Notes: generated by a model not told the origin, from the sequence alone. 42,002 nucleotides of DNA from Bacillota bacterium (GCA_021806565.1 JAJZXK010000019.1:1-42002); one strand, 5' to 3'. Shown: positions 17,144-25,654, counted from the first letter of the stretch. Translations and numbers: made by a program.

Positions 17144-17157
17144 CACTATATATAGTG
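17144..17157. promoter_or_regulatory. Perfect 14-base palindrome, possible operator
   Basis: CACTATATATAGTG is a perfect palindrome and one of the few AT-rich sites in this region. MarR-type proteins bind palindromes of this sort, and a MarR gene begins 375 bases downstream, but the link is inference. It may instead mark the end of the preceding gene's transcript. Confidence 0.4.
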
Positions 17158-17171
17158 TGCACCGAGGGCAA

Positions 17172-17189
17172 CACCTACTATGCTAGGTG
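17172..17189. promoter_or_regulatory. Inverted repeat CACCTA-N6-TAGGTG
   Basis: Six-base arms separated by six bases, 14 bases beyond the palindrome at 17144-17157. Could be an operator or a small hairpin; no partner gene identified with confidence. Confidence 0.35.
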
Positions 17190-17495
17190 CCGCCTGACCC
17201 GGGTGCCGCTGCGGTGTTTTCATCGTCGTCGACGGCCGTCCCCCCGGCGATGGGGATTTGCCCACTGTCACCCACCTTCGGGGTCCGCCGCAAGGCTTCG
17301 ACAGACGCGTATCCATGCGCCAGAGCTGCGCCAGAAGTGGCAGGCCGGTGTCCCACCCCCAGTCGGAAGGGCGCACCGCTGGCGTCCCGGCCGCTCGGAC
17401 CAGCCGCCCAGACCGGTCGCACCCGCAGGCCTGCGGCAAGCGGCGCGCCCGACCAGGCCTTGCAAACCGGTGTTCCAACCGCTGCAAAGCCCCCC

Positions 17496-17524
17496 TTGCC
17501 GCCGACCGGCCGTCCGCCTATACT
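17496..17524 (+). promoter_or_regulatory. SigA-type promoter of the MarR gene
   Basis: TTGCCG and TATACT (17519-17524) are separated by 17 bases. The predicted transcription start coincides with the ATG at 17532, so the mRNA appears leaderless. A perfect palindrome, ATCGCATGCGAT (17527-17538), covers the start site and start codon and could be the autoregulatory operator. Confidence 0.6.
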
Positions 17525-17531
17525 GAATCGC

Positions 17532-18029
17532 ATGCGATACATCGCAGGCGACTCAAGCACCGACCCGCGGCTGGCGGAGGCGGACTCACTCCGCCGATCC
17601 GTCCGGTCCGTGCATCGCTACTTCGTGCGGCGCATGCAGGAACGGGTCGAACGGCACGGGTTCACGCTTCCGCAGATGCGGGTGCTGCAAGAAGTCGCCG
17701 CCCATTCCGGGACGACCGTTACGCAGTTGGCCAACGCCTTGCAGATGACGCAGAGCACCACCTCTGGGATCGTCCAGCGCTTGGTGGCCAAGGGCATCCT
17801 CGAACGGCGGCGCACAGACGACGATCGGCGCGCTGTGCACTTATGGCCCGCGGCGCGGATGCGCTCCTTCTTGGAGGAGCAAGGCATGGAGTTCGCTGCC
17901 CAGCCGGTCGCCGATTTGCTGGACCGACTGGACGCCGAAACCAGATCTAGCGTCGTACGGGCAGTCCACTTGCTCGCGGTCGAGATTGAACGGGTTCAAG
18001 CGGAGGAAAGCGAGCATGCCACTCGGTAG
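17532..18029 (+). CDS. MarR-family transcriptional regulator
   Basis: A 165-residue MarR-type winged-helix protein: dimerisation helix with SVRSVHRYFVRRMQERVE, then FTLPQMRVLQEVA, the recognition region VTQLANALQMTQSTTSGIVQRLVAKGILER, and the wing RRTDDDRRAVHLW. Length and layout match the family; the ligand is unknown. It has a clear promoter and probably a leaderless transcript, with a palindrome over the start codon that suggests autorepression. The last codons overlap the start of the downstream membrane protein by 14 bases, so the pair form an operon. Confidence 0.88.
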   Translation: MRYIAGDSSTDPRLAEADSLRRSVRSVHRYFVRRMQERVERHGFTLPQMRVLQEVAAHSGTTVTQLANALQMTQSTTSGIVQRLVAKGILERRRTDDDRRAVHLWPAARMRSFLEEQGMEFAAQPVADLLDRLDAETRSSVVRAVHLLAVEIERVQAEESEHATR

Positions 18030-18528
18030 CCATGGCCTGATCGGATCGCTGTTCCGAGGCGGCGGTGGTCCAGGTGAGACGGTGCTGATCGGCGTTGCCG
18101 CGTTCGTCTACCTAGTCTACCGCCAAGTCACCCCGCGCGCATTGAGCACGCGTAGCCTTGTACTGGTACCTTTGATTCTGCTGTACTTCCTCTGGCGGTC
18201 TCTGCCGTCGTTTTCCCCAACCCCGACCATCCTCGTGGAAACCTCCGTGGATGCCGTAGTGACACTCGTCCTCGGATTGCTCGCTGTCCGCCAACTGCAG
18301 GTCTACTCCAATCCAACCACTGGAAGGGCCATGGTTGGCGGCTCGCTCCGATACTTCCTCTGGTGGCTTGCTGCGTTCGTGGCCAAGGCTGGCCTGGCCA
18401 TCGCCTTCGGCGTCACGGCGGCCAACGTAACCGGTCTGGAGATCCTGCTGCCGGTGTTCCTCCTGGTGGCATCACGCAACGCGTACCTGTATTGGCGGGC
18501 GGTCAGCATCGGATTGCCGCTCCATTAG
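18016..18528 (+). CDS. Small integral membrane protein, CcdC/DUF1453-like
   Basis: 170 residues with four or five hydrophobic segments (ETVLIGVAAFVYLVYR, LVLVPLILLYFLW, VDAVVTLVLGLLAV, YFLWWLAAFVAKAGLAIAFG, ILLPVFLLVASR). The pattern VYLVYRQVTPRAL and a central GGSLRYFLWW resemble the CcdC-like DUF1453 group, but the match is only by eye. ATG 18016 is set by GGAGGAAAG seven bases upstream. It overlaps the MarR gene, so MarR probably controls it; a role in response to a small molecule is inference. Confidence 0.6.
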   Translation: MPLGSHGLIGSLFRGGGGPGETVLIGVAAFVYLVYRQVTPRALSTRSLVLVPLILLYFLWRSLPSFSPTPTILVETSVDAVVTLVLGLLAVRQLQVYSNPTTGRAMVGGSLRYFLWWLAAFVAKAGLAIAFGVTAANVTGLEILLPVFLLVASRNAYLYWRAVSIGLPLH

Positions 18529-18978
18529 CACCAAGGCTACAGCCGGAACCACGCCGACCACACGTTCCGCGTGGCGCGCAGGCACGCGCCGCGCTGGAGG
18601 ACAAGCGGTACGGGCTGCACGCGCTAATGGACGGCTCGGCGGCGGCGCCCGTCCCGCTCGGGCCTGCTGCGTCTCCCGGGGTGGCCCGTAAAGATCACGG
18701 GGCACGACAATGCGCCCACTCTTGCCGACGCGCATGCGGGCTGTCCACGCCAGGCCGGCCGAGCCGCCGCCATACAGCCAACCAGTGGTACCGCTACTCG
18801 CCACCCGGGTACAGACGGACTGGCCCGCCCCACCGATGGAGGGTAGGCGGGGTCGGCAGCGGACGTGATCGGATGTCTGCGCGCGCCGGTGGACTGCCGA
18901 CTGTCCGCGAAGGCGAAGCCCCCTCCAGTCGTTCCCGGAGAGGGCTTCCAGCGTCCAATCAGGCTCTGCGCGTTCAAC
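18529..18978. other. 450-bp gap
   Basis: No supportable gene. A frame around 18590-18690 shows RRHAAALEDKRYGLHALMDG-like sequence but neither its start nor its continuation makes sense. Possibly remains of a decayed gene. Confidence 0.3.
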
Positions 18979-19055
18979 TGGTCGGGGTGGGCGGATTTGA
19001 ACCGCCGACCTCCTGGTCCCGAACCAGGCGCCCTGCCAAGCTGGGCCACACCCCG
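18979..19055 (-). tRNA. tRNA-Pro (anticodon CGG)
   Basis: 77 bases with encoded CCA. The acceptor stem is CGGGGTG paired with CACCCCG, discriminator A. The anticodon loop is TT-CGG-GA between CTGG-type stem halves, and the T arm has GGTTCAAATCC. All arms fold as expected. CGG reads the CCG codon, a major Pro codon at this GC content. It lies 44 bases downstream of the isomerase gene's stop on the same strand. Confidence 0.95.
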
Positions 19056-19099
19056 GAATGCCCGGTGAGTATATCCGCGCCCCTCCCCACCGGTCAATG

Positions 19100-20188
19100 C
19101 TACGACCGAGGGGGTTGGGGCACCGTTCGAGCGCTCGCGAGCGGCGCGCCGCGCTGCTCGGCCCACTCGCGGGTGAAACCGGTCAACACCCGCGGAGCGC
19201 GGCGCAGGTCGGCAAGCGTGGTGGAGCCCACCAAGAGCACCACCGTGCGCAGGTCGCGCAGGAAGCCGGCCAGGAAATCCTGGGCGGTCTCGGCCCCGCC
19301 ACGCTGAACGGCCCGCAGCAACGCGCCCGCGACCCCGACGGCGCAGGCGCCCAAGGCCAGGGCCCGCGCTGCCTCGCTGCCATGGCGCACCCCGCCGCTG
19401 GCCACCACGTCCAGGCCGGGAAGCGCGGCACCCACCACGTCCAGCAGCGAAGCGGCCGTCGGAATACCCCAGTCGAGCAGGCCGGGATCCACGGGTCCGC
19501 GCAACCCGAGCCGCCGGGCCTCGATGCGCGCGAAGTTGGTGCCACCCCGCCCACCCACATCAACGGCGCGGACCCCGACGGCGTGCAAGCGGCGGGCCGT
19601 CTCGGCGGACATGCCGAAGCCGCATTCCTTGACGACCACCGGTACGCGGCTGTCCGCCACCACCGCCGCGATGGAGCCGAGTTGGCCGCGAAAATCGCGA
19701 TCGCCCTCGGCCATGATGAGCTCTTGAGGCGCGTTGAGGTGCAGTTGCAACAGGTTGGCGCCAATCATGGAGACGGCGCGGCGGGCGTCCTGGGGCGTCG
19801 CGCCGGCCCCCAGATTGGCGATCACGATGCCGTCGGGGTTGTCGGTGCGCACGGCGGCATACGTCGGAACAAGCGACGGGTCGTCGAGGGCCGCCCGCTG
19901 GCTACCCACGGCCACCGGAATACCGAAGGCCGCAGCGACACGACCCAGCACCCGGTTGATCGCCGCGGCCTCAGCAACGCCTCCGGTCATGGCGTTGATG
20001 ATCACCGGCACCGGCAACGTCAACCCCAGGAGGCTCGTGCGCAGGTCGACCTGGTCCACAGCCGCCTCCGGCAAGGCATCGTGCACGAGGTGGACATCCT
20101 GCCACCCCGCCCCAGCCCGCATCGACCCCAGGGCGAGCCGCAGATGGTCCAACTTCCGGCTGGCGCGCGACTTCGGCGAGGACGCGAT
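19100..20188 (-). CDS. fni: Type 2 isopentenyl-diphosphate delta-isomerase
   Basis: FMN-dependent IPP/DMAPP isomerase of the TIM-barrel type. Seen: SRKLDHLRLALG at the N-terminus (diphosphate-binding Arg-Lys and His), VIINAMTGG, VPVAVGSQRAAL, IANLGAG, LQLHLNAPQE (the Gln-Glu region), VPVVVKECGFGMS, VDVGGRGGTNFARIE and VVASGGVRHG (FMN phosphate). Acts in the cytoplasm in isoprenoid synthesis. The start is odd: only TTG 20152 is conventional, but that would remove the conserved Arg-Lys. The frame upstream is closed by TGA at 20194-20192 and offers only ATC at 20188, six bases after GAGAGGGG. I used ATC; an undetected base error is the alternative. Confidence 0.88.
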   Translation of the reverse strand: MASSPKSRASRKLDHLRLALGSMRAGAGWQDVHLVHDALPEAAVDQVDLRTSLLGLTLPVPVIINAMTGGVAEAAAINRVLGRVAAAFGIPVAVGSQRAALDDPSLVPTYAAVRTDNPDGIVIANLGAGATPQDARRAVSMIGANLLQLHLNAPQELIMAEGDRDFRGQLGSIAAVVADSRVPVVVKECGFGMSAETARRLHAVGVRAVDVGGRGGTNFARIEARRLGLRGPVDPGLLDWGIPTAASLLDVVGAALPGLDVVASGGVRHGSEAARALALGACAVGVAGALLRAVQRGGAETAQDFLAGFLRDLRTVVLLVGSTTLADLRRAPRVLTGFTREWAEQRGAPLASARTVPQPPRS

Positions 20189-20246
20189 GGCTCACCCCTC
20201 TCATCGACCCGTCCGGCCGGGCTGGTCTTCGCCGCGTAACCGGCCG

Positions 20247-21044
20247 CTACATCTCGGGTCCGGGCACGGTGGCCAGGATCTGGAGCAGCGAATCGTGGAT
20301 GTGCCCGTTGGTGCCGACCACTCCGCGCAGCCCTGCGTGCCACTCGCTCCCCGGGATGTCCGTTGCCCGCCCTCCGGCCTCGCGCACCAGCAAGACTCCA
20401 GCGGCCGAATCCCATGCCTGCAGCAGCGGCTCCCAGAACCCGGAGATGCGCCCGGCGGCCACATAGCCCAGGTGCAGCGCCGCCGATCCGAAGTTGCGTA
20501 CGTTGCGCACCCGCTCTCCCACCGCCGCCAGGCTCCGCAGGGCCCACGCCTGTGAAGGAGGCACAGGCGGGATGCCGGTGCCCACCAGGGCGTCCCCCAA
20601 GGCCGTCTCCCCGCTCACCGCGAGCGGACGCCCGTCGACGGTCGCGCCGCCACCGGACCGCGCGGTGAACAACTCGTCGGCCGTCGGATCGTAGACGGCG
20701 GCGGCGACCGGCCGGCCGGCGCGTGTCAGGGCCACCGAAACGGTGTAGCCGGGAAGGCCGTGGACGAAGTTGGTGGTACCGTCGATCGGGTCGATGTACC
20801 ACACATACTCCGCCTGGCGCCGCCCGCCGCCCTCCTCGCCGAAGAGGTCGTGGTCGGGGAAGCGCCGCCGCAGGGAAGCCGTGATCAACGCCTCGGACTG
20901 GCGGTCCATCTCCGTCACCAGATCCGCTGGCGACGCTTTATGGCCCACTTCGCGCGCGCAGCCAGCCCAGGGACGAACGCGCCGCCCCGCCTCCACCGCT
21001 GCTTCGGCGGCCGCGAGCTCGAAAGTGCGCAGATCGTCCACCAC
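20247..21044 (-). CDS. Inositol monophosphatase-family phosphatase
   Basis: A 265-residue Mg-dependent phosphatase. Metal-binding motifs: GEEGGG near residue 70, DPIDGTTNFVHG near residue 87 (first signature), and WDSAAGVLLVREAGG near residue 215 (second signature). The length matches the SuhB/inositol-1-phosphatase group, which also includes fructose-1,6-bisphosphatase and histidinol-phosphatase activities. GTG 21044 is preceded by GAAGGGG at six bases. It is upstream of the isomerase gene on the same strand with a 58-base gap, so the two may be co-transcribed. Confidence 0.87.
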   Translation of the reverse strand: MVDDLRTFELAAAEAAVEAGRRVRPWAGCAREVGHKASPADLVTEMDRQSEALITASLRRRFPDHDLFGEEGGGRRQAEYVWYIDPIDGTTNFVHGLPGYTVSVALTRAGRPVAAAVYDPTADELFTARSGGGATVDGRPLAVSGETALGDALVGTGIPPVPPSQAWALRSLAAVGERVRNVRNFGSAALHLGYVAAGRISGFWEPLLQAWDSAAGVLLVREAGGRATDIPGSEWHAGLRGVVGTNGHIHDSLLQILATVPGPEM

Positions 21045-21157
21045 GATCGTCCCCTTCCACACGGCACACAACGCAAGAACCGGCGGCGGAGCCAAGCCCC
21101 GCCGCCAGCCGTACGTCAGGGTTCGGCCCTGACGCTCAGCCTTCCTGCCGCCCAGAT

Positions 21158-21472
21158 TCAGGTCGAACGCCCAGCCATCTGCTCCTGTGCCAGGCGGATC
21201 ATGCGCCGCACCATCTGGCCGCCGATGCGCCCGCCGATGTGCCCGCCGATGCGGCCGGCCTCGCGCGAGGTCAGGTCGCCGTTGTAGCCGCGCTGCAGCG
21301 GGATGCCCAACTCCTGCGCGACCTCATACTTGTAGTCGCTGAGCGCCGCCGCGAACTCCTGCGGCGCGGTCGGGGTCGGCCGCCCCATGCGCGTAGGGAA
21401 GTAGCCGAGTTCGTCGGCCACCTCGAACTTCAACTGCTCGAGCCCTGGGTGCCGCAAGCCGCTCCTTGCCAT
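21158..21472 (-). CDS. Alpha/beta-type small acid-soluble spore protein, extended form
   Basis: 104 residues. The C-terminal half has the family signature YNGDLTSREAGRIGG and QMVRRMIRLAQEQMA. The germination-protease region is represented twice: LKFEVADELGY (residues 14-24) and YKYEVAQELGI (47-57). The usual length is 60-75 residues, so this one carries an N-terminal duplication and three tandem IGG(H/R/Q) units (75-86). These proteins coat DNA in spores and protect it from UV and heat; they are made in the forespore. GGAGGT lies at a suitable distance before ATG 21472. It marks the host as a spore former. Confidence 0.88.
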   Translation of the reverse strand: MARSGLRHPGLEQLKFEVADELGYFPTRMGRPTPTAPQEFAAALSDYKYEVAQELGIPLQRGYNGDLTSREAGRIGGHIGGRIGGQMVRRMIRLAQEQMAGRST

Positions 21473-21502
21473 GTCCTCCACCTCCCCGACGCTAGTCTGC
21501 AC

Positions 21503-21886
21503 GCGGGTGGCCGCCGCCCCTCCCGGGCAATGCTAGTTTCGGCGGCAGGCGGCGGCGCGCATCCCAGCGCCGTGCCATGTCGCGGAAGGGGTGGACGATT
21601 TGGCATTCGGGCGGAGGCGGCGCTTTGGGGACGGCAAAAGCCTCCTGCACCGCGTCGAGTTCGCGCGGGAGTTCGTGACATCGGTGCGGCCGGTGGAGCG
21701 GCTGGACCTGGAGGCGGCACAAGACACGGCACCCAACGGCGGGGACGACCAACTGCGGCGCAACCCACCGAGCACCACACCCGCGGACGAGGCCGGCAGC
21801 GACTCGCTTCAGGCTCCCCAGCCGCAACCCGCCCCCGGCGGCTCCAGTCCGTCGACGCGTGCGAGGCTGTGAGCGGACGGCGGCGA
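21503..21886. other. 384-bp gap with one possible small gene
   Basis: A plus-strand frame 21591-21872 (GTG start, 93 codons) has strongly GC-rich third positions and a plausible start segment (DDLAFGRRRRFGDG, VEFAREFVTSVRP), then turns Pro/Ser/Gly-rich. GGAAGGGG is too close to the GTG to be a good ribosome site. No family is recognised, so I do not call it a gene. Confidence 0.25.
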
Positions 21887-23176
21887 TCAGGCCTCGTGAT
21901 CGAGGGTCGCCGCCGCCTCCAAGATATCGTCGGCGACCACCTGGGCGCCGATGGCGGCCAGTTTGGTGGTGAAATGCTCGCAGACCCGCTCCACGTGGTG
22001 GACGCCGAGCACCAGGGTCGAACCTTCGGCGCACAACCCGGCGATGGCATAGGCCGCGGCCGCCCGGCTCTCACGCGCCGTCACAACCGCCCCGTGCAGC
22101 CGCCCCCCGTGTACCACCGCCGTATGGTTGCGCACATCGACGGTGGCGCCCATGCGCCGCAGGCCCTCCACATACCCAAAGCGTTCTCGCCACTGGGTCT
22201 CCACGATGCGGCTCACCCCGGCCGCCGTCGTCAACGCCGCCGCAAACGGCGGGTGGTAGTCGGTGTAGAAGGCCGGCAGGGGCCCGGTCTGCACATCCAC
22301 GGCCTGCAGGCGGCGCGGGCCGTCCAGCGCCACCCATCCGGGTCCGGTGGTCCAACTCGCGCCGGCCTCTTCCAACTTGCTCAGACCCGCGCCGACATCC
22401 CGCGCCTCGATACCGTCCAAACGCACCCGGCCGCCGGTGGCGGCCGCGCCGGCCAGATAGACGAACGCCTCGGCCTGATCGCCGATCAGGACGTGCTCGA
22501 CCGGGCGCAGCCGCTCCACCCCGCGGATGCGGACCGTGGAGGTGCCCGCGCCGCGGATGTCCGCGCCCATCGCCCGCAACATATTGGCAAGGTCCACGAT
22601 GAACGGCCCCACGTAGGCGTTGTCCAGGCGGGTCTCACCCCGGGCGCGCACGGCCGCCAGCATCGCCTGAATCGTGGCGCCGACGCTCGGCTGATCGAAG
22701 TAGACATGGGCACCGCACAGGCCCGAGGCGATGCCGCAGAGCGCACCGCCGTCCTCGGACGGACCGACCTGCGCTCGCATGGCACGCAGGGCCTTGACGT
22801 GAAGATCTACGGGCCGGCTGCCGATGCGGTCGCCTCCCGGCAGCCCGACCTCGGCCCTGCCGAAAAGCACCAACTGCACGGCGAGCATGTAGGTGGAGGC
22901 ACGCAGCCCTTCGCTCCAACTGGAAGGAATCGGCCGGTAGGCCATGCCGTGCGGGTCGATGCAAATGGTGGATCCCTGGCGGCGGACCGTGGCGCCGCAC
23001 GCCTCCAGCATATCGAGATAGGATTGGACATCGAGGATGTCCGGCACGTTATGCAAGACGCACTCGCCGTCGGCCAGTGCGCAGGCCGGGATCGCGGCCA
23101 GGGCGGAGTACTTGCTGCCGCCGACACGGACGTTGCCTTCCAGGGGGGTTCCGCCGCTGATCCTCCAAACGCGCAC
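21887..23176 (-). CDS. murA: MurA-family enolpyruvyl transferase with Asp at the catalytic Cys position
   Basis: 429 residues, the usual length of UDP-GlcNAc 1-carboxyvinyltransferase, which starts peptidoglycan synthesis by adding enolpyruvate to UDP-GlcNAc. Family features: SGGTPLEGNVRVGGSK22, RAS region near 92, LPGGDRIGSRPVDLHV, and ETQWRERFGYVEGLRRMGA. Two changes stand out: the fosfomycin-target Cys115 equivalent is Asp116, and the residue after Lys22 (normally Asn) is Tyr23. A Cys-to-Asp change keeps activity and gives fosfomycin resistance in known MurA enzymes; Asn23 is normally important. It is therefore either a resistant paralogue or a related transferase. The gene stands alone. 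Confidence 0.75.
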   Translation of the reverse strand: MRVWRISGGTPLEGNVRVGGSKYSALAAIPACALADGECVLHNVPDILDVQSYLDMLEACGATVRRQGSTICIDPHGMAYRPIPSSWSEGLRASTYMLAVQLVLFGRAEVGLPGGDRIGSRPVDLHVKALRAMRAQVGPSEDGGALCGIASGLCGAHVYFDQPSVGATIQAMLAAVRARGETRLDNAYVGPFIVDLANMLRAMGADIRGAGTSTVRIRGVERLRPVEHVLIGDQAEAFVYLAGAAATGGRVRLDGIEARDVGAGLSKLEEAGASWTTGPGWVALDGPRRLQAVDVQTGPLPAFYTDYHPPFAAALTTAAGVSRIVETQWRERFGYVEGLRRMGATVDVRNHTAVVHGGRLHGAVVTARESRAAAAYAIAGLCAEGSTLVLGVHHVERVCEHFTTKLAAIGAQVVADDILEAAATLDHEA

Positions 23177-23529
23177 CGCGAAAACTCCTTACTGCCACCG
23201 TTTACCCGCGTCATCGGGCGCCGCCGGGCCGCGCCTTGCCGTAACGGACGCCTCCCGTCGGACGCCCCGCGCCCCGCGCCTGTTCCCGGGCGCGGCTCCG
23301 GGTGGTCACGGACGGTACGGCTGCAGCCTATGCAAGGACCCTCCCGGCCGGGACGCGAGCCGTCTGCTCCCGTATTCGCACACGGGGACCGGCTTTGTGA
23401 GCGCCTCCCCGCACTTGGCCGCACACCGTCCGTGGACACGATAACGCCTGTGGCGTCGGCGTGCGCGCACCACCTTGTGCCGCCGCTTCCCGGGTTGACC
23501 AGGGAGGCGCGCAGGCGCATCCGACGCCG
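23177..23529. other. 353-bp gap upstream of the tnpB remnant
   Basis: No supportable gene on either strand. It separates the MurA-like gene from the 3' part of a tnpB and may contain eroded tnpB sequence that I can no longer recognise. Confidence 0.3.
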
Positions 23530-23798
23530 GCCAAGAGCATCCTGGACGTAGGCTGGGGCGAACCGCTGCGGCAACTCGAATACAAGGCACGGTAGTACCG
23601 CCGCACCTTTGTCCGAATCGACCGCTTCTACCCCAGCAGCAAGCGGTGCCATGCCTGTGGGCACACCGTGGCGGCGTTGCCGCTTGAAGTGCGGCATTGG
23701 CAGTGCTCCGGGACGTGAACGCCGCGCAAGACATCCGGAACGCGGGACTCGCGGAATTGGCCGCCGGCTGGCGGTGTCTGCCTGTGGAGGGGACGTAA
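23530..23798 (+). pseudogene. tnpB: 3' remnant of IS605-type tnpB
   Basis: The frame reads AKSILDVGWGEPLRQLEYKA, then an in-frame TAG (23593-23595), then RRTFVRIDRFYPSSKRCHACGH, the zinc-ribbon start of TnpB with its CxxC pair. After a frameshift near 23712 it continues DVNAAQDIRNAGL (third RuvC motif, Asp and the NAA-N-I pattern) to a TAA at 23796. Everything upstream of the last quarter is missing. Cannot make a working nuclease, but the end of the element behind it is intact. Confidence 0.78.
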
Positions 23799-23897
23799 GA
23801 CCCACTCGGAAACGGGTGGGCGGACCCCGGCGAAGCAGGAAGCCCCGATGGGCGATCACCGGAAATCCCCCGGCTTTGGCCGTGGGGAGGAGGTCAA
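23799..23897 (+). ncRNA. IS605 right end and probable omega-RNA scaffold remnant
   Basis: Directly after the tnpB stop comes a stem CCCACTCG/CGGGTGGG with a GAAA loop (23801-23820). Then CGAAGCAGGAAGCCCC, a stretch commonly found at this place in tnpB elements, and the end hairpin CCCC-CGGC-N4-GCCG-T-GGGG (23867-23887), ending at about GAGGAGGTCAAC. In this family the RNA guide for TnpB is made from the 3' end of tnpB through this right end, with the guide read from the flank. Whether it is still transcribed is unknown. Confidence 0.5.
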
Positions 23898-24033
23898 CAG
23901 TGTGTAGGTTGTGCGGTCCATGTCCCTCGGGGGGTACCGCGCCCGCCCCGAGCACGCTACCATGGACAGGCAACCCTGGTGAACCGGTCGGCGCCGGGAC
24001 GCCACACGCATCGAGTGAAGGGAGACTGGCAGC

Positions 24034-24651
<618 letters not shown>

Positions 24652-24739
24652 GACGCATCGCCGCATGGGGACGGGACGCGGCCAAGCCGCACCCGCCCCC
24701 GGACCCGCGGTCTGTGACGGGAAAGGGGAAGGCTCAAGC

Positions 24740-25612
24740 ATGGCGTTTGCGATCGGTATGCGCATCCCGCCCAAGATCCGCGGCCTCGGCCTGGAGGGCC
24801 TCTGCGCCTGGGCCGCCTCGGTCGGCCTGGGCGCCGTTGATCTCGGCGGGGACGTGAGCCAAGAGCACTTGGCCACGTTGGCCCGCCACAACCTGCGTCT
24901 GGGCAGCGTCGACGCGGTCGGTACGGGAGACATCCTCAGCCGCGACCCCGAGCGCCGCGGCCGGGGCACCCAGGCACTGCGCGCCCACATTGACCGGGTC
25001 GCAGAACTCGGCGCCAAGGTCATCTTCGTCTGTTTCGTGCCCGGTGAGCGGGACATCTCGCGTCGCGAGGCCTTCGACATCTGGGCCGAAGCCTTCCCGC
25101 CCATCGTCGAGCATGCGGAGTCCAAGGGGGTCTCCTTTGCGGTCGAGGGCTGGCCTGGCGGGGGCCCCCTGTACAGCACCGTGGGCTATACCCCCGAGGT
25201 GCTGCGCGCCATGATCGAGCGATGCCCCAGCCCATCGCTCGGGCTGTGCTACGACCCCTCGCACCTGGTGCGACTGGGGATCGACCACCTGCGCTTCCTC
25301 GATGAATTCGCCTCACGCGTGCGCCACTGCCACGGCAAGGACACCGAACTGCTGCCGGACGGGCAGTACCGGTTCGGCCACATGTCGGCGGTATTGCACA
25401 AGTCGCCTGGCTTCTCCGAAGGTCCCTGGCGCTACTGCATCCCGGGGGACGGCACCGTCAACTGGGCGCGGGTCGGCTTCCGCCTGCACGAAGCCGGCTA
25501 CTCCGGGCCGATCTCGATCGAGCTCGAAGACGCCCGCTACTGGGGCAGCCTGGAACTCGAGCAGCAGGGCATCGTCAAGGCCCTCGGCCACTTGCGCAGC
25601 CACGCCTGCTGA
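24740..25612 (+). CDS. Sugar phosphate isomerase/epimerase-like TIM barrel
   Basis: 290 residues of the xylose isomerase-like (AP endonuclease 2) barrel. Metal-binding residues appear as FAVEGWPGGG (Glu near 136), GLCYDPSHLVRLG (Asp-x-x-His near 171), VRHCHGKDTELL (His near 195) and ISIELEDARY (Glu near 263). Enzymes of this fold interconvert ketoses, inosose or epimers; the substrate is unknown. ATG 24740 follows GAAAGGGGAAGG. No signal peptide. One of four such barrels in the window, all near oxidoreductases or sulfatases. Confidence 0.85.
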   Translation: MAFAIGMRIPPKIRGLGLEGLCAWAASVGLGAVDLGGDVSQEHLATLARHNLRLGSVDAVGTGDILSRDPERRGRGTQALRAHIDRVAELGAKVIFVCFVPGERDISRREAFDIWAEAFPPIVEHAESKGVSFAVEGWPGGGPLYSTVGYTPEVLRAMIERCPSPSLGLCYDPSHLVRLGIDHLRFLDEFASRVRHCHGKDTELLPDGQYRFGHMSAVLHKSPGFSEGPWRYCIPGDGTVNWARVGFRLHEAGYSGPISIELEDARYWGSLELEQQGIVKALGHLRSHAC

Positions 25613-25628
25613 AGCCTCCCCGGTGGGC

Positions 25629-25654
25629 GGGGGGCGCCGCGGACGGCGCCCCCC
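25629..25654 (+). terminator. GC-only hairpin after the isomerase gene
   Basis: GGGGGGCGCCG and CGGCGCCCCCC make a perfect 11-bp stem with a CGGA loop, 16 bases after the stop codon. It is followed by long C runs rather than T, so it is a structured 3' end without a classical T-tract. Confidence 0.55.

Larger units (their letters stand above)
17112..17531. other. 420-bp gap with two inverted repeats and a promoter
   Basis: No gene. Contains the palindrome at 17144-17157, the inverted repeat at 17172-17189 and, at its end, the MarR promoter; each is listed separately. The part 17190-17495 shows nothing recognisable. Confidence 0.5.

Noticed and set aside
21190-21260. Short tandem DNA repeat
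   Set aside because: It is the coding repeat for the three IGG units of the spore protein, not an independent repeat element.
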